Source: Streptomyces sp. NBC_00237 (GTDB taxonomy: Bacteria > Actinomycetota > Actinomycetes > Streptomycetales > Streptomycetaceae). From it: 64,000 nucleotides of DNA. Positions within the stretch are counted from its first letter, which is position 1. Each line of letters begins with the position of its first letter. A program made the position numbers and the translations under genes. A model generated the notes under the pieces. It saw nothing but the letters and a program-made list of their open reading frames with translations. It was not told where the DNA came from and made no database searches. Where the stretch lies: assembly GCF_026342435.1 (NCBI RefSeq), contig NZ_JAPEMT010000002.1, positions 248,001 to 312,000 of the forward strand, written 5' to 3'. Below, in pieces: positions 8,312 through 17,599 of this stretch.

Positions 8312-8660
8312 CGAGCACTGCCTCCAGCAAGTCGCGGTCGGTCGTGGGGTGTTGGAGGATCGGGGCGTGGGTGAGGACCGCCCCGCAGTCCACCAGGTCG
8401 CTCAGCACGACCTTGGTGACGACTGCGGGGAGGTGCAGGTGTGCCGCGATCTCGGCCACCGACATGGGGTCGTCGCACAGGCCGATCGCCTGCACGTGCT
8501 CGGGACCGAGGTGCATGGGCAGGGCGGCTCCGGTGGCCATCACCATGGTCAGCAGGTCGAGTTCGACGCTGGGGCGGGTACGGCCGTTGCTGACCGTGAA
8601 CGGGCGGACGAGCCGGCCTGCCGCGTCGTCGAGCCAGGGCCCGTCCTGCGGGGCCGCCAC
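8289..8660 (-). CDS. cvnC: Conservon DUF742 protein (CvnC)
   Basis: About 123 residues with the DUF742 pattern: RLVRPFTVSNGRTRP near the N terminus, MHLGPEHVQAIGLCDDPMSVAEIAAHLHLPAVVTKVVLSDL forming a winged-helix-like body, then HAPILQHPTTDRDLLEAVL. It bridges CvnB and CvnD in characterised conservons. GTG 8660 was chosen because it lies 2 nt after the cvnB stop and gives the usual length (about 120); the frame is open further upstream inside cvnB without a plausible start signal. Confidence 0.9.
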   Translation of the reverse strand: MAAPQDGPWLDDAAGRLVRPFTVSNGRTRPSVELDLLTMVMATGAALPMHLGPEHVQAIGLCDDPMSVAEIAAHLHLPAVVTKVVLSDLVDCGAVLTHAPILQHPTTDRDLLEAVLDGLRRQL

Positions 8661-8662
8661 GT

Positions 8663-9100
8663 TCAGCGCCCCGGGGCGTTCGGCGCACTGCCCGCCCGTT
8701 GCCGCGCGGGCGTCACCAGGTACGGCCGTACGCTCTTGACCAGCATCGCCATCTCGTACCCGAGGACGGCGGCGTCGGCCTCGCGCCCGGCCAGCACGGC
8801 GAGGAAGGTGCCCGATCCGGCGGTCGAGACGAACAGCAGCGTCGAGTCCAGCTCGACCACCACCTGCCGGACCTCGCCGCCGTCGCCGAACCGCATTCCG
8901 GCGCTGCGGCCCAGCGAGTAGAGCCCGGAGGCGAGGGCGGCCATGTGGTCGGCACTGTCGGTGTCCAGGCCGTGCACGGACTTGACGAGTCCGTCGGAGG
9001 AGAGCAGTACCGCGCTGCGGGTGTACGGAACCCTTTGTACGAGTCCGCTCAACAGCCAGTCCAGGTCGGTCACTTGGCCGGTCGGCGCATCGCTCACCAT
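8663..9100 (-). CDS. cvnB: Conservon roadblock/LC7 protein (CvnB)
   Basis: A 145-residue roadblock/LC7 protein (DLDWLLSGLVQRVPYTRSAVLLSSDGLVKSV, then DHMAALASGLYSLGRSAG and a beta-rich second half ending LVKSVRPYL). Members act as GTPase-activating scaffolds that dimerise and bind the Ras-like CvnD. ATG 9100 has AAGGAG with 8-nt spacing; the in-frame GTG at 9109 overlaps the cvnA stop (GTGA) but would leave no spacer to that Shine-Dalgarno. Confidence 0.9.
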   Translation of the reverse strand: MVSDAPTGQVTDLDWLLSGLVQRVPYTRSAVLLSSDGLVKSVHGLDTDSADHMAALASGLYSLGRSAGMRFGDGGEVRQVVVELDSTLLFVSTAGSGTFLAVLAGREADAAVLGYEMAMLVKSVRPYLVTPARQRAGSAPNAPGR

Positions 9101-9105
9101 GGGGG

Positions 9106-10971
9106 TCACTCCTTGGGGGTGGGGAAGTGCGTGTCATCGGGCTGTACGGAACCGGACCGGCCGGTGCCGGAGGGCTGCTCCTCCGTCCGGGGGTCCGCCG
9201 CCTCGGCCAGGTCGATGCCGCGCTGGAAGGCGGCCATCAGACCGGGGTCGTGCAGCACGGGCTGCTCGTCGTCCTTGCGCGGGGCGGGTCCGTCCTTCAA
9301 CTGCGGTACGAGGTTCTCCTGGCTCCGTCGCCTCGGCAGCCGGGGCCTGCTGACCCGGCCGCGCACCGCACCGTCGGGCGCGGTCCGCGCCGTGCTGTGC
9401 ACGGGTTCCGCGGGCACGACGAACTCGGGCGGGGCGGTGAGCCCGTGGGTGACGCCCGGCACCGCGGCGGCCGGATTGGGCCGCTCGCCGCGCTCGCCGC
9501 GCACGGGCAGCGGGGTGTTGTCGGCGGTCTCGGACAAGCGGGCGGGCGGTGCGGGCTGCGGGACGGCGGTTTCCTGCTGCGGTACGTGCCCGGGGTCGGG
9601 GGCGCGTACGCGCGAGGGCAGGGGCGGGGCGCCCTGCCGCCCGGCGGGCATCTGCGCGAGGGGTGCCCCGGATATCGGGGGCGGATCGCCCTGCGCGGGC
9701 ACGGCGGCGGTGTGCGCTCCGGCCGGCCGACGGGACGCACCCGCGCCCGACGCGTCGTGTTCCTCGCCCAACAGACCCTCCGGGAGCACGAGTACGGCCT
9801 GGACCCCGCCGTAGATGTTGTTCTGGAGGCGGACGGCGATGCCGTGCCTGCGGGCCAGGGCGGACACCACGAAGAGGCCGATCCGGCCGTCCTGGAGGAG
9901 GTGCTGCACGTTGACCTGGTCGGGGTCGGCGAGCAGGGCGTTCATCTTGTTCTGCTCGGTGACCGGCATGCCCAGGCCCCGGTCCTCGACCTCGATGGCG
10001 AGGCCCGCGGTGACGAACTGGGCGCGCAGCAGCACCGTGGTGTGCGGGGCGCTGAACACCGTGGCGTTCTCCACGAGTTCGGCGAGGAGGTGGATGATGT
10101 CGGCGACCGCGTGGCCGCGCAGGGTGCCGTCGATCGGCGGCACCAGCTTGACCCGCGAGTACTGCTCGACCTCGGCGATGGAGGAGCGCATGACCTCGCT
10201 CATGGAGACCGGGTTGCTCCACTGACGGCGTGAGATGGCCCCGCCGAGCACGGCGAGGTTCTCGGCGTGGCGGCGGATGCGGGTGGCCAGGTGGTCGACG
10301 TGGAAGAGGCCCTTGAGCAGGTCCGGGTCCTCGACCTCGTTCTCCAGTTCGTCGAGGAGCTGGATCTCGCGGTGCACGAGGGACTGGAGGCGTCGGGCGA
10401 GGTTGACGAAGACCTCCACCTTCTGGTCCGTACCGGCGCTGCTGGAGAACTGGGACGCCTGCACGACGGCGGTCACCGCCACGTCGTGGGCGCGTCCCAT
10501 CTCCTGCGAGAGCTGGTCGAACTCGTCGCCGCCCCGGGGTGCGCCGGGCGGCACCGTACGCCGTATGTCCGGATCCTCGCCCCGGCGCAGCCCGTCGACG
10601 ACGGCACGGAGTTCGTCCTGACGGCGGACGCTGGTGCGGCGCAGTTCGGTGCAGCGCAGAGTGACCGAACGGGCCGCCCGCAGCGCCGCCACCACGGCGA
10701 CGAGCACGGCGACGGCGGCGAGCACGGCGGCTGCCGCGAGCCCGATCCATAAGCTCTGCGTCGGACGGATCCCGGCGGTGCGGACCGTGTGGAGCACCGC
10801 TCCGGCCCCGCTGAGGGCGACGACGACCGCAGGAAGCACGGCGGCGCGGAGCAGCTGGGGACGCAGTTGCGCCTCGGGAGCGGAGGCAGCGGGGGGACGG
10901 GTTCCCGGCCGGCCGTGCCGCCCGCCCTCGCGGCGGTCTGCTCGCGCGGCTGGTGCGCGAAGTTGAGACAT
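9106..10971 (-). CDS. cvnA: Conservon sensor histidine-kinase-like protein (CvnA)
   Basis: A 621-residue membrane protein. Two transmembrane segments lie near residues 45-110 (LLRAAVLPAVVVALSGAGAVL and the Ala/Val-rich stretch after WIGL). A HAMP-like linker and a dimerisation region (KVEVFVNLARRLQSLVHREIQLLDELE) follow, then an HATPase domain with N-box LLAELVENAT and G-box EDRGLGM. The C-terminal 200 or so residues are Pro/Arg-rich and disordered. CvnA proteins are atypical nitrate-sensor-like kinases heading a five-gene signalling operon. ATG 10971 has AAGGA with 6-nt spacing and removes a short N-terminal addition without a ribosome site. Confidence 0.93.
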   Translation of the reverse strand: MSQLRAPAARADRREGGRHGRPGTRPPAASAPEAQLRPQLLRAAVLPAVVVALSGAGAVLHTVRTAGIRPTQSLWIGLAAAAVLAAVAVLVAVVAALRAARSVTLRCTELRRTSVRRQDELRAVVDGLRRGEDPDIRRTVPPGAPRGGDEFDQLSQEMGRAHDVAVTAVVQASQFSSSAGTDQKVEVFVNLARRLQSLVHREIQLLDELENEVEDPDLLKGLFHVDHLATRIRRHAENLAVLGGAISRRQWSNPVSMSEVMRSSIAEVEQYSRVKLVPPIDGTLRGHAVADIIHLLAELVENATVFSAPHTTVLLRAQFVTAGLAIEVEDRGLGMPVTEQNKMNALLADPDQVNVQHLLQDGRIGLFVVSALARRHGIAVRLQNNIYGGVQAVLVLPEGLLGEEHDASGAGASRRPAGAHTAAVPAQGDPPPISGAPLAQMPAGRQGAPPLPSRVRAPDPGHVPQQETAVPQPAPPARLSETADNTPLPVRGERGERPNPAAAVPGVTHGLTAPPEFVVPAEPVHSTARTAPDGAVRGRVSRPRLPRRRSQENLVPQLKDGPAPRKDDEQPVLHDPGLMAAFQRGIDLAEAADPRTEEQPSGTGRSGSVQPDDTHFPTPKE

Positions 10972-11263
10972 CAGCGTCCTTGGTACGTGGGGCCCCACGA
11001 ATGCGGCGTGACTGGCCCTCCTGGTGTCAGGGCCTGCGTCCGGTCCGGTTTCCGGGGCCGGAGCAGGGCTGGGCTCAACTCGGGTGATGCGGGCCCCCGT
11101 TGATCACCGGGCACTCACAGTAGTCGGGAACACTCCATGGGTGAGGGGCAGTTGCCAAACTTGCCCGCCCGGCGTCCCGCTCTGGTATGAGGCTTCGCAC
11201 GCACAGACGAAAACCGGCCGCCCCCGGAATGCGGGGACGACCGGTGTGCGATGCCGCATGCAG

Positions 11264-12472
11264 CTATGCGGACGCCGCTGTCTCCTTCTGTACGACCACG
11301 GGGGACGTCAGCTGTGCCGAGGTGCTGGGGGCCTCGGTGCCGGGCCCGCGCGCCGCGACGCCGCGCCACCAGGGTGTTGACGGCACGGAGTCCGACGTGG
11401 GTTCGAAGGGCTCGCCGGGGCACGGCAGGGCGATCGCCGCGCCGACGGCGGCGGCCGCCGTGACGGTGCCCTCGCCCGGTTCGTCCCACGGGTGGGGGGC
11501 GAGGTTGAAGGTGCCCCAGTGGATCGGCAGCATCACGCCGCGCGGGATGCCGCCCTGGAGGTCGAGGTGGGCCCGCATGCCCTCTTCGGGGGTCATGTGG
11601 ATGTCGGGCCAGTGCGGGCTGTAGGCACCGATCTGGATCATCGTGGCGTCGAACGGGCCGTGTGCCGCGCCGATGTCCTGGAAGCCCTCGAAGTAGCCGG
11701 TGTCCCCGCTGTGGTAGATCCGGTGCTCGGGCCCGGCGACCGCCCAGGACGCCCACAGGGTGTGCTGCCTGTTGCGCAGTCCTCGGCCGCAGAAGTGCCG
11801 GGCCGGGGTGGCGGTCAGGCTGATTCCGGCGACCTCGGTCGACTCGTTCCAGTCCAGGTCGCGGATGCGGTCCGGGGGAACGCCCCAGTGCTCCAGGTGC
11901 GCGCCGACGCCGAGCGGGACCGCGAAGAGCGCGCCGGTGGCCTTCAGGGCGCGGATCGTGGGCATGTCGAGGTGGTCGTAGTGGTCGTGCGAGATGACGA
12001 CGACGTCGACCTCGCCGAGGGAGGCGAGCGGCACCGGCACGGGGTGCAGCCGCTTGGGTCCCGCGAAGTCGAACGGGGAGCAGCGGTCACTCCACACCGG
12101 GTCGAAGAGGACCCGGCGGCCGTCGATCTCGGCGAGGACGGTCGAGTGGCCCATCCAGGTCAGGCGCAGCCCGGAGGGGGGCGGCTCGTGGATGTCCGCG
12201 AGCGTCGTGGCGTGCACGGGGACGGTGCCCGCGGGGGCGCGCAGGACGCGCTCCTCCTTGCGGAAGTACGTCTTCATCAGGCCGGAGGTGGACTTGGGCG
12301 AGGGCCGGGCGGCCCGGGTGCCCTCGGGGTTCTGGAAGACGCCGTCGGCGAAGTTCGGCGACCGGCGGATGCGTTCCATGCGCTCCCCGGCGGGGTCGGC
12401 GCCGAACGCCGCGGTCCTCAGCCCTCGCAGCTTTTCGCGCAACGGCTTCTGCGGGGAATCCGCACTGGTCAC
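11264..12472 (-). CDS. MBL-fold metallo-hydrolase, NAPE-PLD/UlaG-like
   Basis: A 402-residue metallo-beta-lactamase-fold enzyme. HDHYDH at 162-167 is the di-metal motif (HxHxDH), LTWMGHSTVLAEIDGRRVLFDPVWSD precedes it, and HSGDTGYFEGF and MLPIHWGTFNLAPHPWDEP supply the later ligands. The long N-terminal region with PNFADGVFQNPE and the WMGHST motif resemble N-acyl-phosphatidylethanolamine phospholipase D-type bacterial proteins more than UlaG. The substrate is likely a phosphodiester or lactone but is unproven. GTG 12472 has GGAGG 5 nt upstream. The gene stands alone, with 290 nt (containing the conservon promoter region) separating it from cvnA. Confidence 0.85.
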   Translation of the reverse strand: MTSADSPQKPLREKLRGLRTAAFGADPAGERMERIRRSPNFADGVFQNPEGTRAARPSPKSTSGLMKTYFRKEERVLRAPAGTVPVHATTLADIHEPPPSGLRLTWMGHSTVLAEIDGRRVLFDPVWSDRCSPFDFAGPKRLHPVPVPLASLGEVDVVVISHDHYDHLDMPTIRALKATGALFAVPLGVGAHLEHWGVPPDRIRDLDWNESTEVAGISLTATPARHFCGRGLRNRQHTLWASWAVAGPEHRIYHSGDTGYFEGFQDIGAAHGPFDATMIQIGAYSPHWPDIHMTPEEGMRAHLDLQGGIPRGVMLPIHWGTFNLAPHPWDEPGEGTVTAAAAVGAAIALPCPGEPFEPTSDSVPSTPWWRGVAARGPGTEAPSTSAQLTSPVVVQKETAASA

Positions 12473-12649
12473 GGCACCTCCAAGGGGTCGGCTTCATTCC
12501 ATTATGTGCACCCCTGTGCGACGGCGGGGGAACGGGCCCGTGACGGCCGGCCGCACGGCAGGGGGCTTCTTCCGCAGGGAGAACGGTCATGGCCGCTGTC
12601 GCGTGCCCGGCCGTTCTCCCCCGTGGAATGGGCGTCGACGCCGCAGGGA

Positions 12650-13420
12650 TCAGTTCAGTTCGTAGACCGCGGTCACGATGACCGCGTCCTTCACCTGGCC
12701 GGGGGCCACAGGCACGGACGCCGGTGCGTCGGCGAGTGCGCCCGCGGGCACCTCCACCGGACGCGGGCGGCCGGAGTCGGACTCGGTGAGCGAGACCAGC
12801 CTGCCGAGCGACCGGCCGCTGAGCCTGGCGTGCTGGGCGGCCTTCTCCCGGGCGTCGAGGTGGGCGGCGCGGCGGGCGGCGGCGCGCAGCGGCGCGGCGT
12901 CGGCGACGTCGAAGGTCACCCCGCCGACCCGGCCCGCGTTGCCGGAGGCGTCCATGGCCGCCTGGATGACGGCACCGGTGCGGGAGAGGTCGCGCACCCG
13001 TACCGAGAAGCTCTGCCCGGCCTGGTAGCCGGTCAGCCGCTGGTTGCCGTTGTCGTACTGGTAGACGGGGTTCAGGGAGAGGCTCTCGGTGCGCACGTCG
13101 CGGTCGGCCACGCCCTGTGCCCGGACCGCGGCAAGCAGTGCCTGTGCGGCGGTCGACTGGGCGGCGAGCGCTTCCTTGGTGGTCGGCGCCGTGGCTTCGA
13201 CACCCAGGTTGACGAAGGCCGTATCGGGGGTCGCGGTGGCCTCCCCCGAGCCGGTGACGGTCACGGTGGCGGGTGCGGGGCGGGCGACACCGGCCGTGAC
13301 CGGGGCGGACGAGAGCGCGGACGCGGGCACCGCGCCCGCGACGAGCAGGCCGCCGGCGAGGGCGGTGGCGACGAGGACGCGCGATGAGGTCCGGCGCGGA
13401 GAGGGCGGGAACACGGGCAT
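12650..13420 (-). CDS. Secreted SIMPL (DUF541) domain protein
   Basis: A 256-residue exported protein. A basic N terminus (PRRTSSR), hydrophobic VLVATALAGGLLVAGAVPASALSS and an AxA-type cleavage site near 35 form a signal peptide. The mature part is a SIMPL/DUF541 domain: VTVTGSGEATATPDTAFVNLGVEA, then alternating NPVYQYDNGNQRLTGYQAGQSFSVRVRD repeats of BP26-like fold, which form channel-like oligomers in Brucella BP26. Its function in actinomycetes is unknown. ATG 13420 follows GAAGGA with 5-6 nt spacing. It is divergent from the PfkB kinase gene. Confidence 0.88.
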   Translation of the reverse strand: MPVFPPSPRRTSSRVLVATALAGGLLVAGAVPASALSSAPVTAGVARPAPATVTVTGSGEATATPDTAFVNLGVEATAPTTKEALAAQSTAAQALLAAVRAQGVADRDVRTESLSLNPVYQYDNGNQRLTGYQAGQSFSVRVRDLSRTGAVIQAAMDASGNAGRVGGVTFDVADAAPLRAAARRAAHLDAREKAAQHARLSGRSLGRLVSLTESDSGRPRPVEVPAGALADAPASVPVAPGQVKDAVIVTAVYELN

Positions 13421-13643
13421 GGGGGTCCTTCCGGAGGCCGGGGCTGCGAGGCTCCCGGCGGAACAGGGTGGGGGACATCCCAGCACTCCGCGCGCCCGGC
13501 CGGTCCGCGCCACTCTGGCGAGGTGCCGGAGTTCACCTTCAGGGCCCTCTGGGGAAGGGGGTCGGCGACCCGGCACGGCCTGCGCCGCGCACCCGCCATA
13601 CTGGGCGCGTCGACGGGGGTCCGGGCACGGAGAGGGGAACGCG

Positions 13644-14600
13644 TTGTCGCAGCACGGGCAGCACGGGCAGCAGCAGGACGGTCCTGACGGGGGCAGCACG
13701 TACGACGTCCTGGTGATCGGCGGCAGCGGCGTGGACACGGTGGTGCGGGTGGACCAGCTGCCGGTGCCGCTGGCGGACTCGGTCGGGGTCTCCCCCATCG
13801 GCGAGTGGCCGGGGCACACCGGCGGCAACGTCGCGCTGGGCTGCCGGGCGCTGGGTCTCGGCGTGAAGTTCCTGGACGTCATCGGGGACGACTGGATCGG
13901 CGGGCAGGTGCGGGAGCGGCTCGCCAAGGGGGATGTCGACTTCGAGCCGCTGATCTCGCCCGCGGGCACGCGACGTGCCGTCAACCTGGTGGACCCGACG
14001 GGCCGCCGGATGTCGTTCTACGACTCCCGCGACCCGGCCGACCTGCGCATGCCGCGGGACTTCTACGCGCCGCACGTCCGCCGGGCCCGGCACGTCCACG
14101 TCTCGATCATGGGCTTCGCCCGGTACCTGCTGGACGACCTGGTGGCGTCCGGCGTCCCGCTCTCCACCGACCTGCACGACTGGGACGGGGTGGCCGACCA
14201 CCACCGCGACTTCGCGCTCCGCGCCGACCTGGTGTTCCTGAGCGCGGCCGGGGCGGGCGAGCGGATCGGCGACGTGATGCGGGAGATCCTGCGCGAGGGC
14301 CGGGCACAGGCGGTCGTGGCGACGGCGGGTGCGGGCGGCTCGTACCTGCTGACCCTCGACGGCGGCAGCACCCCTCGCCCGGTTCCGGCGACGGTCCCGC
14401 CCGCTCCGGTGGTGGACTCCAACGGTGCGGGCGACGCGTACGTCTCCGGGTTCCTGTACGGGCGCCTCGCGGGCCGGAGTCTGGAGGAGAGCGCCCGCTT
14501 CGGCGCGCTGGCCGGGGCGTACGCCTGCACGGTCCCGGGCAACACCTCGCTCATCGGCCCGGAGGCCCTGCTGCCCGAGGCGGCGGACCCGGAGGCTTAG
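13644..14600 (+). CDS. PfkB-family carbohydrate kinase
   Basis: A 318-residue ribokinase-fold sugar or nucleoside kinase. YDVLVIGGSGVDTVVRVD opens the fold, GHTGGNVALGCRALG is the substrate-binding GG motif, and VDSNGAGDAYVSGFLYG near the C terminus contains the catalytic Asp and the anion hole (the DTxGAGD signature with DSNGAGD). TTG 13644 is placed by GAGAGGGG just upstream; the longer open frame before it has no ribosome site and overlaps the SIMPL promoter. The 14 or so N-terminal residues are Gln/His/Gly-rich. The substrate is unknown. Its stop overlaps the convergent DUF6745-like gene by 3-4 nt. Confidence 0.87.
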   Translation: MSQHGQHGQQQDGPDGGSTYDVLVIGGSGVDTVVRVDQLPVPLADSVGVSPIGEWPGHTGGNVALGCRALGLGVKFLDVIGDDWIGGQVRERLAKGDVDFEPLISPAGTRRAVNLVDPTGRRMSFYDSRDPADLRMPRDFYAPHVRRARHVHVSIMGFARYLLDDLVASGVPLSTDLHDWDGVADHHRDFALRADLVFLSAAGAGERIGDVMREILREGRAQAVVATAGAGGSYLLTLDGGSTPRPVPATVPPAPVVDSNGAGDAYVSGFLYGRLAGRSLEESARFGALAGAYACTVPGNTSLIGPEALLPEAADPEA

Positions 14601-15388
14601 GAGGCCCGGGGGCTGGTTCCGGGTCCGGGGTCGGGGCCGGGTCCGAACGTCCGGGCGGCTCCCTCCTTCGCGGTCCTCGTGGTGGGCGGTACCCGCAGCC
14701 AGGAGGTGCGGTGGGCGCCGTCCGGTCCGGGGGTGGAGTCGACGGCCTCGACAACCACCACGTCCTCGTCGAACGGCAGGGTGATGCGCCACAGGATGCC
14801 GGTCTCGCCGCGGTGCACGGGCTCGGCCCCGGACTCGGTCAGGTACCGCTCGTAGCCGTAGTGCTCCAGCATCGCTCGGCGCAGTCCGGCGTTCTCCTCG
14901 TCCCGGATCCTGGCCCGGCTCAGCCCGGTCAGTTCGTCGGGGAACTCGGCGGGCACCGGTATGCCGCGCCAGGCGTGCAGCGCGAACCCGTCGGGGTAGA
15001 CGAGAGCGGGGCCGTCCTCCCGGTCGAGGCGTCCTGCCTCGTTCTTCTCGACGGCCTCGACGGCGGCCCTGGGCGAGGCCGCCCAGACGATCCGCTCCGG
15101 TTCGGCGAGGCCCGCCGTGCGGTAGGCGAGCCGTATCCCTTCCTCCGCCGCGGCCCGGTCGGCAGGACCGGTCGCGGCCGCCACAGCACTCCAGTCGTGC
15201 ACGTCCCGTGTCTTCAGATCCTGCCCGTACGGACTCCCCGCCCCCTGTTGCCCATCGCCCTGTTCCGTACTGCTGGCCAGCACCAGACAGCCCCGTGCGC
15301 CATGCGGTTCGCCGGGCGCGTCCGCCGCGTACGCGGGCACCGCCTTCTTCTCCAACGGCACGATCAGAACGTCCCCATGCCAGTGCAC
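14597..15388 (-). CDS. DUF6745-like hypothetical protein
   Basis: A 263-residue soluble protein with no enzyme motif I can identify. The stretch AMLEHYGYERYLTESGAEPVHRGETGILWRI and the end VVVVEAVDSTPGPDGAHRTSWLRVPP...TAKEGAARTFG match, from memory, the conserved block of DUF6745 proteins (length there usually 350 or more). The N-terminal third (WHGDVLIVPLEKKAVP, then a DWSAVAAATGPADRAAAEEGIRLAYRTAGLAEPERIVWAASP region) is also seen in that group, where it precedes the conserved block. The stop TAA overlaps the PfkB stop on the other strand, so the two genes end back to back. The role is unknown. Confidence 0.7.
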   Translation of the reverse strand: MHWHGDVLIVPLEKKAVPAYAADAPGEPHGARGCLVLASSTEQGDGQQGAGSPYGQDLKTRDVHDWSAVAAATGPADRAAAEEGIRLAYRTAGLAEPERIVWAASPRAAVEAVEKNEAGRLDREDGPALVYPDGFALHAWRGIPVPAEFPDELTGLSRARIRDEENAGLRRAMLEHYGYERYLTESGAEPVHRGETGILWRITLPFDEDVVVVEAVDSTPGPDGAHRTSWLRVPPTTRTAKEGAARTFGPGPDPGPGTSPRAS

Positions 15389-15566
15389 AGCTCTCCCCCT
15401 CCCGGACCGCCACCCCCTGTGACGACCATGTCCAGAACGCTACGGGTGGGGTCTGACAATCGGCGCCGAGGTGGAGAGCCACAGGGAGCCGGAGTCCGGT
15501 ACGACCAGCGGCTCTTCCTCTTCTCGGCAACACCGGCCTGCCCCGATCCCCCACGGGCGGCAGGGA

Positions 15567-16358
15567 TCAGAGCGGCAGGAGGTCCGGCCGTTTCGCCTCG
15601 ACGTGGTCGCCGGAGCTCTCGCCGCGCAGCCGTCGGCCGATCCACGGCACCAGGTGCTCGCGCGCCCAGTCGATGTTGTCGCGCCGCGCTTCGAGCCGCC
15701 CGCGCGGTGCCATCGGCGGCCACGCCTGGTCGGGGTCGGCGGGAATCTCCAGGCCCAGGACCTGACCGGCCCGCAGCGCGACCCGGGTGTGCCCCTCGGG
15801 AGAGAGGTGCAGCCGGTCGGAGTCCCAGGCGCGCCGGTCCTGCACGGACTTCAGCGACCACAGGTCCAGGACCGGGCAGTCGTACCGGTCGGCGATGGCC
15901 CGTACGTGCGCCGAATAGGTGGCGACCTTGCCGCGCAGATGGCGCAGCACCGGGACGCCCCGGGTGTCGAAGCCGGTGGTCACCATGACCGTGCCGACCG
16001 CCGAGTGGAGGTCGGCGACGGCCTTCTCGAACCGTTCGGCGACGTCGTCGGGGTCGGTGCCGGGCCGGATGATGTCGTTGCCGCCCGCACAGAAGCTGAC
16101 CAGGTCGGGGGCCAGTTCCTTGGCGCGGGGGACCTGCTCGGCCACGATCTGGTCGAGGAGTTTGCCGCGTACGGCAAGGTTTGCGTATCGGAAGGTGTGT
16201 TCGGGTACCCGGTCGTCCAGAAGGACGGCGAGCCGGTCGGCCCACCCGGTGAACGCGCCGTCGGGACCAGGGTCTCCGACCCCTTCGGTGAAGCTGTCCC
16301 CGATCGCCGCGTACGACCCGATGGTGCCTGCGCTGAATGAACTCGAATCGTCTGCCAC
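15567..16358 (-). CDS. SGNH/GDSL-type esterase
   Basis: A 263-residue cytoplasmic SGNH hydrolase. Block I is AAIGDSFTEG (Ser22), the Gly oxyanion residue lies in YANLAVRGKLL, block III is FCAGGNDI, and block V WDSDRLHLSPEGH gives the Asp/His pair. No signal peptide is present, so it is likely an intracellular esterase/lipase of unknown substrate. ATG 16358 keeps the normal short lead to the GDS motif. It is a single gene, with about 240 nt (with a strong terminator) between it and the M23 gene. Confidence 0.9.
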   Translation of the reverse strand: MADDSSSFSAGTIGSYAAIGDSFTEGVGDPGPDGAFTGWADRLAVLLDDRVPEHTFRYANLAVRGKLLDQIVAEQVPRAKELAPDLVSFCAGGNDIIRPGTDPDDVAERFEKAVADLHSAVGTVMVTTGFDTRGVPVLRHLRGKVATYSAHVRAIADRYDCPVLDLWSLKSVQDRRAWDSDRLHLSPEGHTRVALRAGQVLGLEIPADPDQAWPPMAPRGRLEARRDNIDWAREHLVPWIGRRLRGESSGDHVEAKRPDLLPL

Positions 16359-16507
16359 GTCGACACATCCTTCACTTTCGCAAGTGACCTACGCCACCGT
16401 AGGGAGGGGTTGACGGGGCGTGATATATGCCACCGGTCAAGATTCATCCAACCCGGAATACGCAGGTGACGCCTCCTGAGCGGGCCGCACCCCGTCCCGG
16501 AACGGGG

Positions 16508-16541
16508 CTCGCCCCCGCACCGGGAGGGGTGCGGGGGCGAG
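16508..16541 (-). terminator. Terminator after the M23 peptidase gene
   Basis: A perfect 14-bp stem, CTCGCCCCCGCACC with GGTGCGGGGGCGAG, closes a 6-nt loop 60 nt past the M23 stop codon. It is a strong GC hairpin without a U tract, the typical Streptomyces form. Confidence 0.75.
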
Positions 16542-16601
16542 TACGCCGGACGGGGGGCCGAGCCGGTGTCCGATCCGTTGGGGACCGGTGGCCGTTCCCT
16601 T

Positions 16602-17594
16602 TTAGAGCGGGACGCCGTTGCTGCGCAGGTAGCCCAGCGGGTCGATGTCGGAGCCGTAGCCCGGACCGGTGCGGATCTCGAAGTGGAGGTGCGGTCCCGT
16701 GGAGTTTCCGGTGGAGCCGGAGTAGCCGATCTGCTGGCCGCCGGAGACGCCCTGGCCGGAGCGGACGTTCAGCACGGAGAGGTGCGCGTACTGCGAGTAA
16801 CGGCCGTCGTTGTGCCGGATGACGACCTCGTTGCCGTACGCGCCGCCCCAACCGGCGGAGACCACGGTGCCCGCGCCGACGGCCTTGACCGGGGTGCCGG
16901 AGGACGCGCGGAAGTCGACACCCGTGTGGTAACCGCTGGACCAGCTGCCGCCGGAGGCGCGGTACGGGGTGGAGACGCCCGAGGGGACGGGCGCGGAGAA
17001 GCCGGAGCTCTTGGACTGCTGGCGCTCGGTCCGCCGGGACTCGGCCTTCTTCTCCACGCGCTTCTCGGCCCGCTGCTCCGCGCGCTGTTCCGTACGCTCC
17101 ACGCGCTCGGTCTTCTGCTGCTGCGCGACGGGGGCGGACGCCTGCCGGTCGGAGGCGGCGGAGGCCGAGGAGCCGGACCCGGCCGGGGCCTTGCCGCCGA
17201 GGGTGAGCTTCATGCCGGGGAAGATCAGCGACGGATCCTCACCGACGACCTTCTCGTTGTCGCTGTAGACCTTCTGCCAGCCGCCGCGCACGTCCTCGTC
17301 CGCCGCGATCTTCGACAGGCTGTCGCCGCTCACCACGGAGTACGTACGGGTGTCGGTCTGCGGCGCGGCCTTCTGCGGCTGCTGCGCCTGCGGGGCCGTC
17401 CGCTGCTGCGGAATCTGCGCCTTCGGCGCCTCCTGCGGCAGCGCGACAGGCGCCGCACCCTTGTCCACGGCGTGCGCCCCGGTGGCGCCGATGAGCGGAA
17501 GGGCCAGTGCCGCACCGCCCGTACCGGCGGCGACGAAGCCGCGGGTGAGCGAGGAACTGGGCTTCGGGCGGCGGTGCTTACCCTTTGCAGGCAT
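16602..17594 (-). CDS. Secreted LysM-M23 peptidoglycan endopeptidase
   Basis: A 330-residue exported cell-wall hydrolase. It has a long basic Tat-like or Sec signal (KGKHRRPKPSSSLTRGFVAAGTGGAALALPLIGATGAHA, cleavage near 42), a Pro/Gln-rich linker, a LysM domain at about 83-132 (TYSVVSGDSLSKIAADE...PGMKLTL), an Ala/Lys/Glu-rich coiled spacer, and a C-terminal M23 domain with HTGVDF (H...D zinc ligands) and GPHLHFEIR. It should cleave peptide cross-bridges in the wall during growth or germination. Expression is set by the c-di-AMP riboswitch just upstream. ATG 17594 has GAGAGGA, which is part of the riboswitch 3' end. Confidence 0.93.
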   Translation of the reverse strand: MPAKGKHRRPKPSSSLTRGFVAAGTGGAALALPLIGATGAHAVDKGAAPVALPQEAPKAQIPQQRTAPQAQQPQKAAPQTDTRTYSVVSGDSLSKIAADEDVRGGWQKVYSDNEKVVGEDPSLIFPGMKLTLGGKAPAGSGSSASAASDRQASAPVAQQQKTERVERTEQRAEQRAEKRVEKKAESRRTERQQSKSSGFSAPVPSGVSTPYRASGGSWSSGYHTGVDFRASSGTPVKAVGAGTVVSAGWGGAYGNEVVIRHNDGRYSQYAHLSVLNVRSGQGVSGGQQIGYSGSTGNSTGPHLHFEIRTGPGYGSDIDPLGYLRSNGVPL

Positions 17595-17599
17595 GACGG

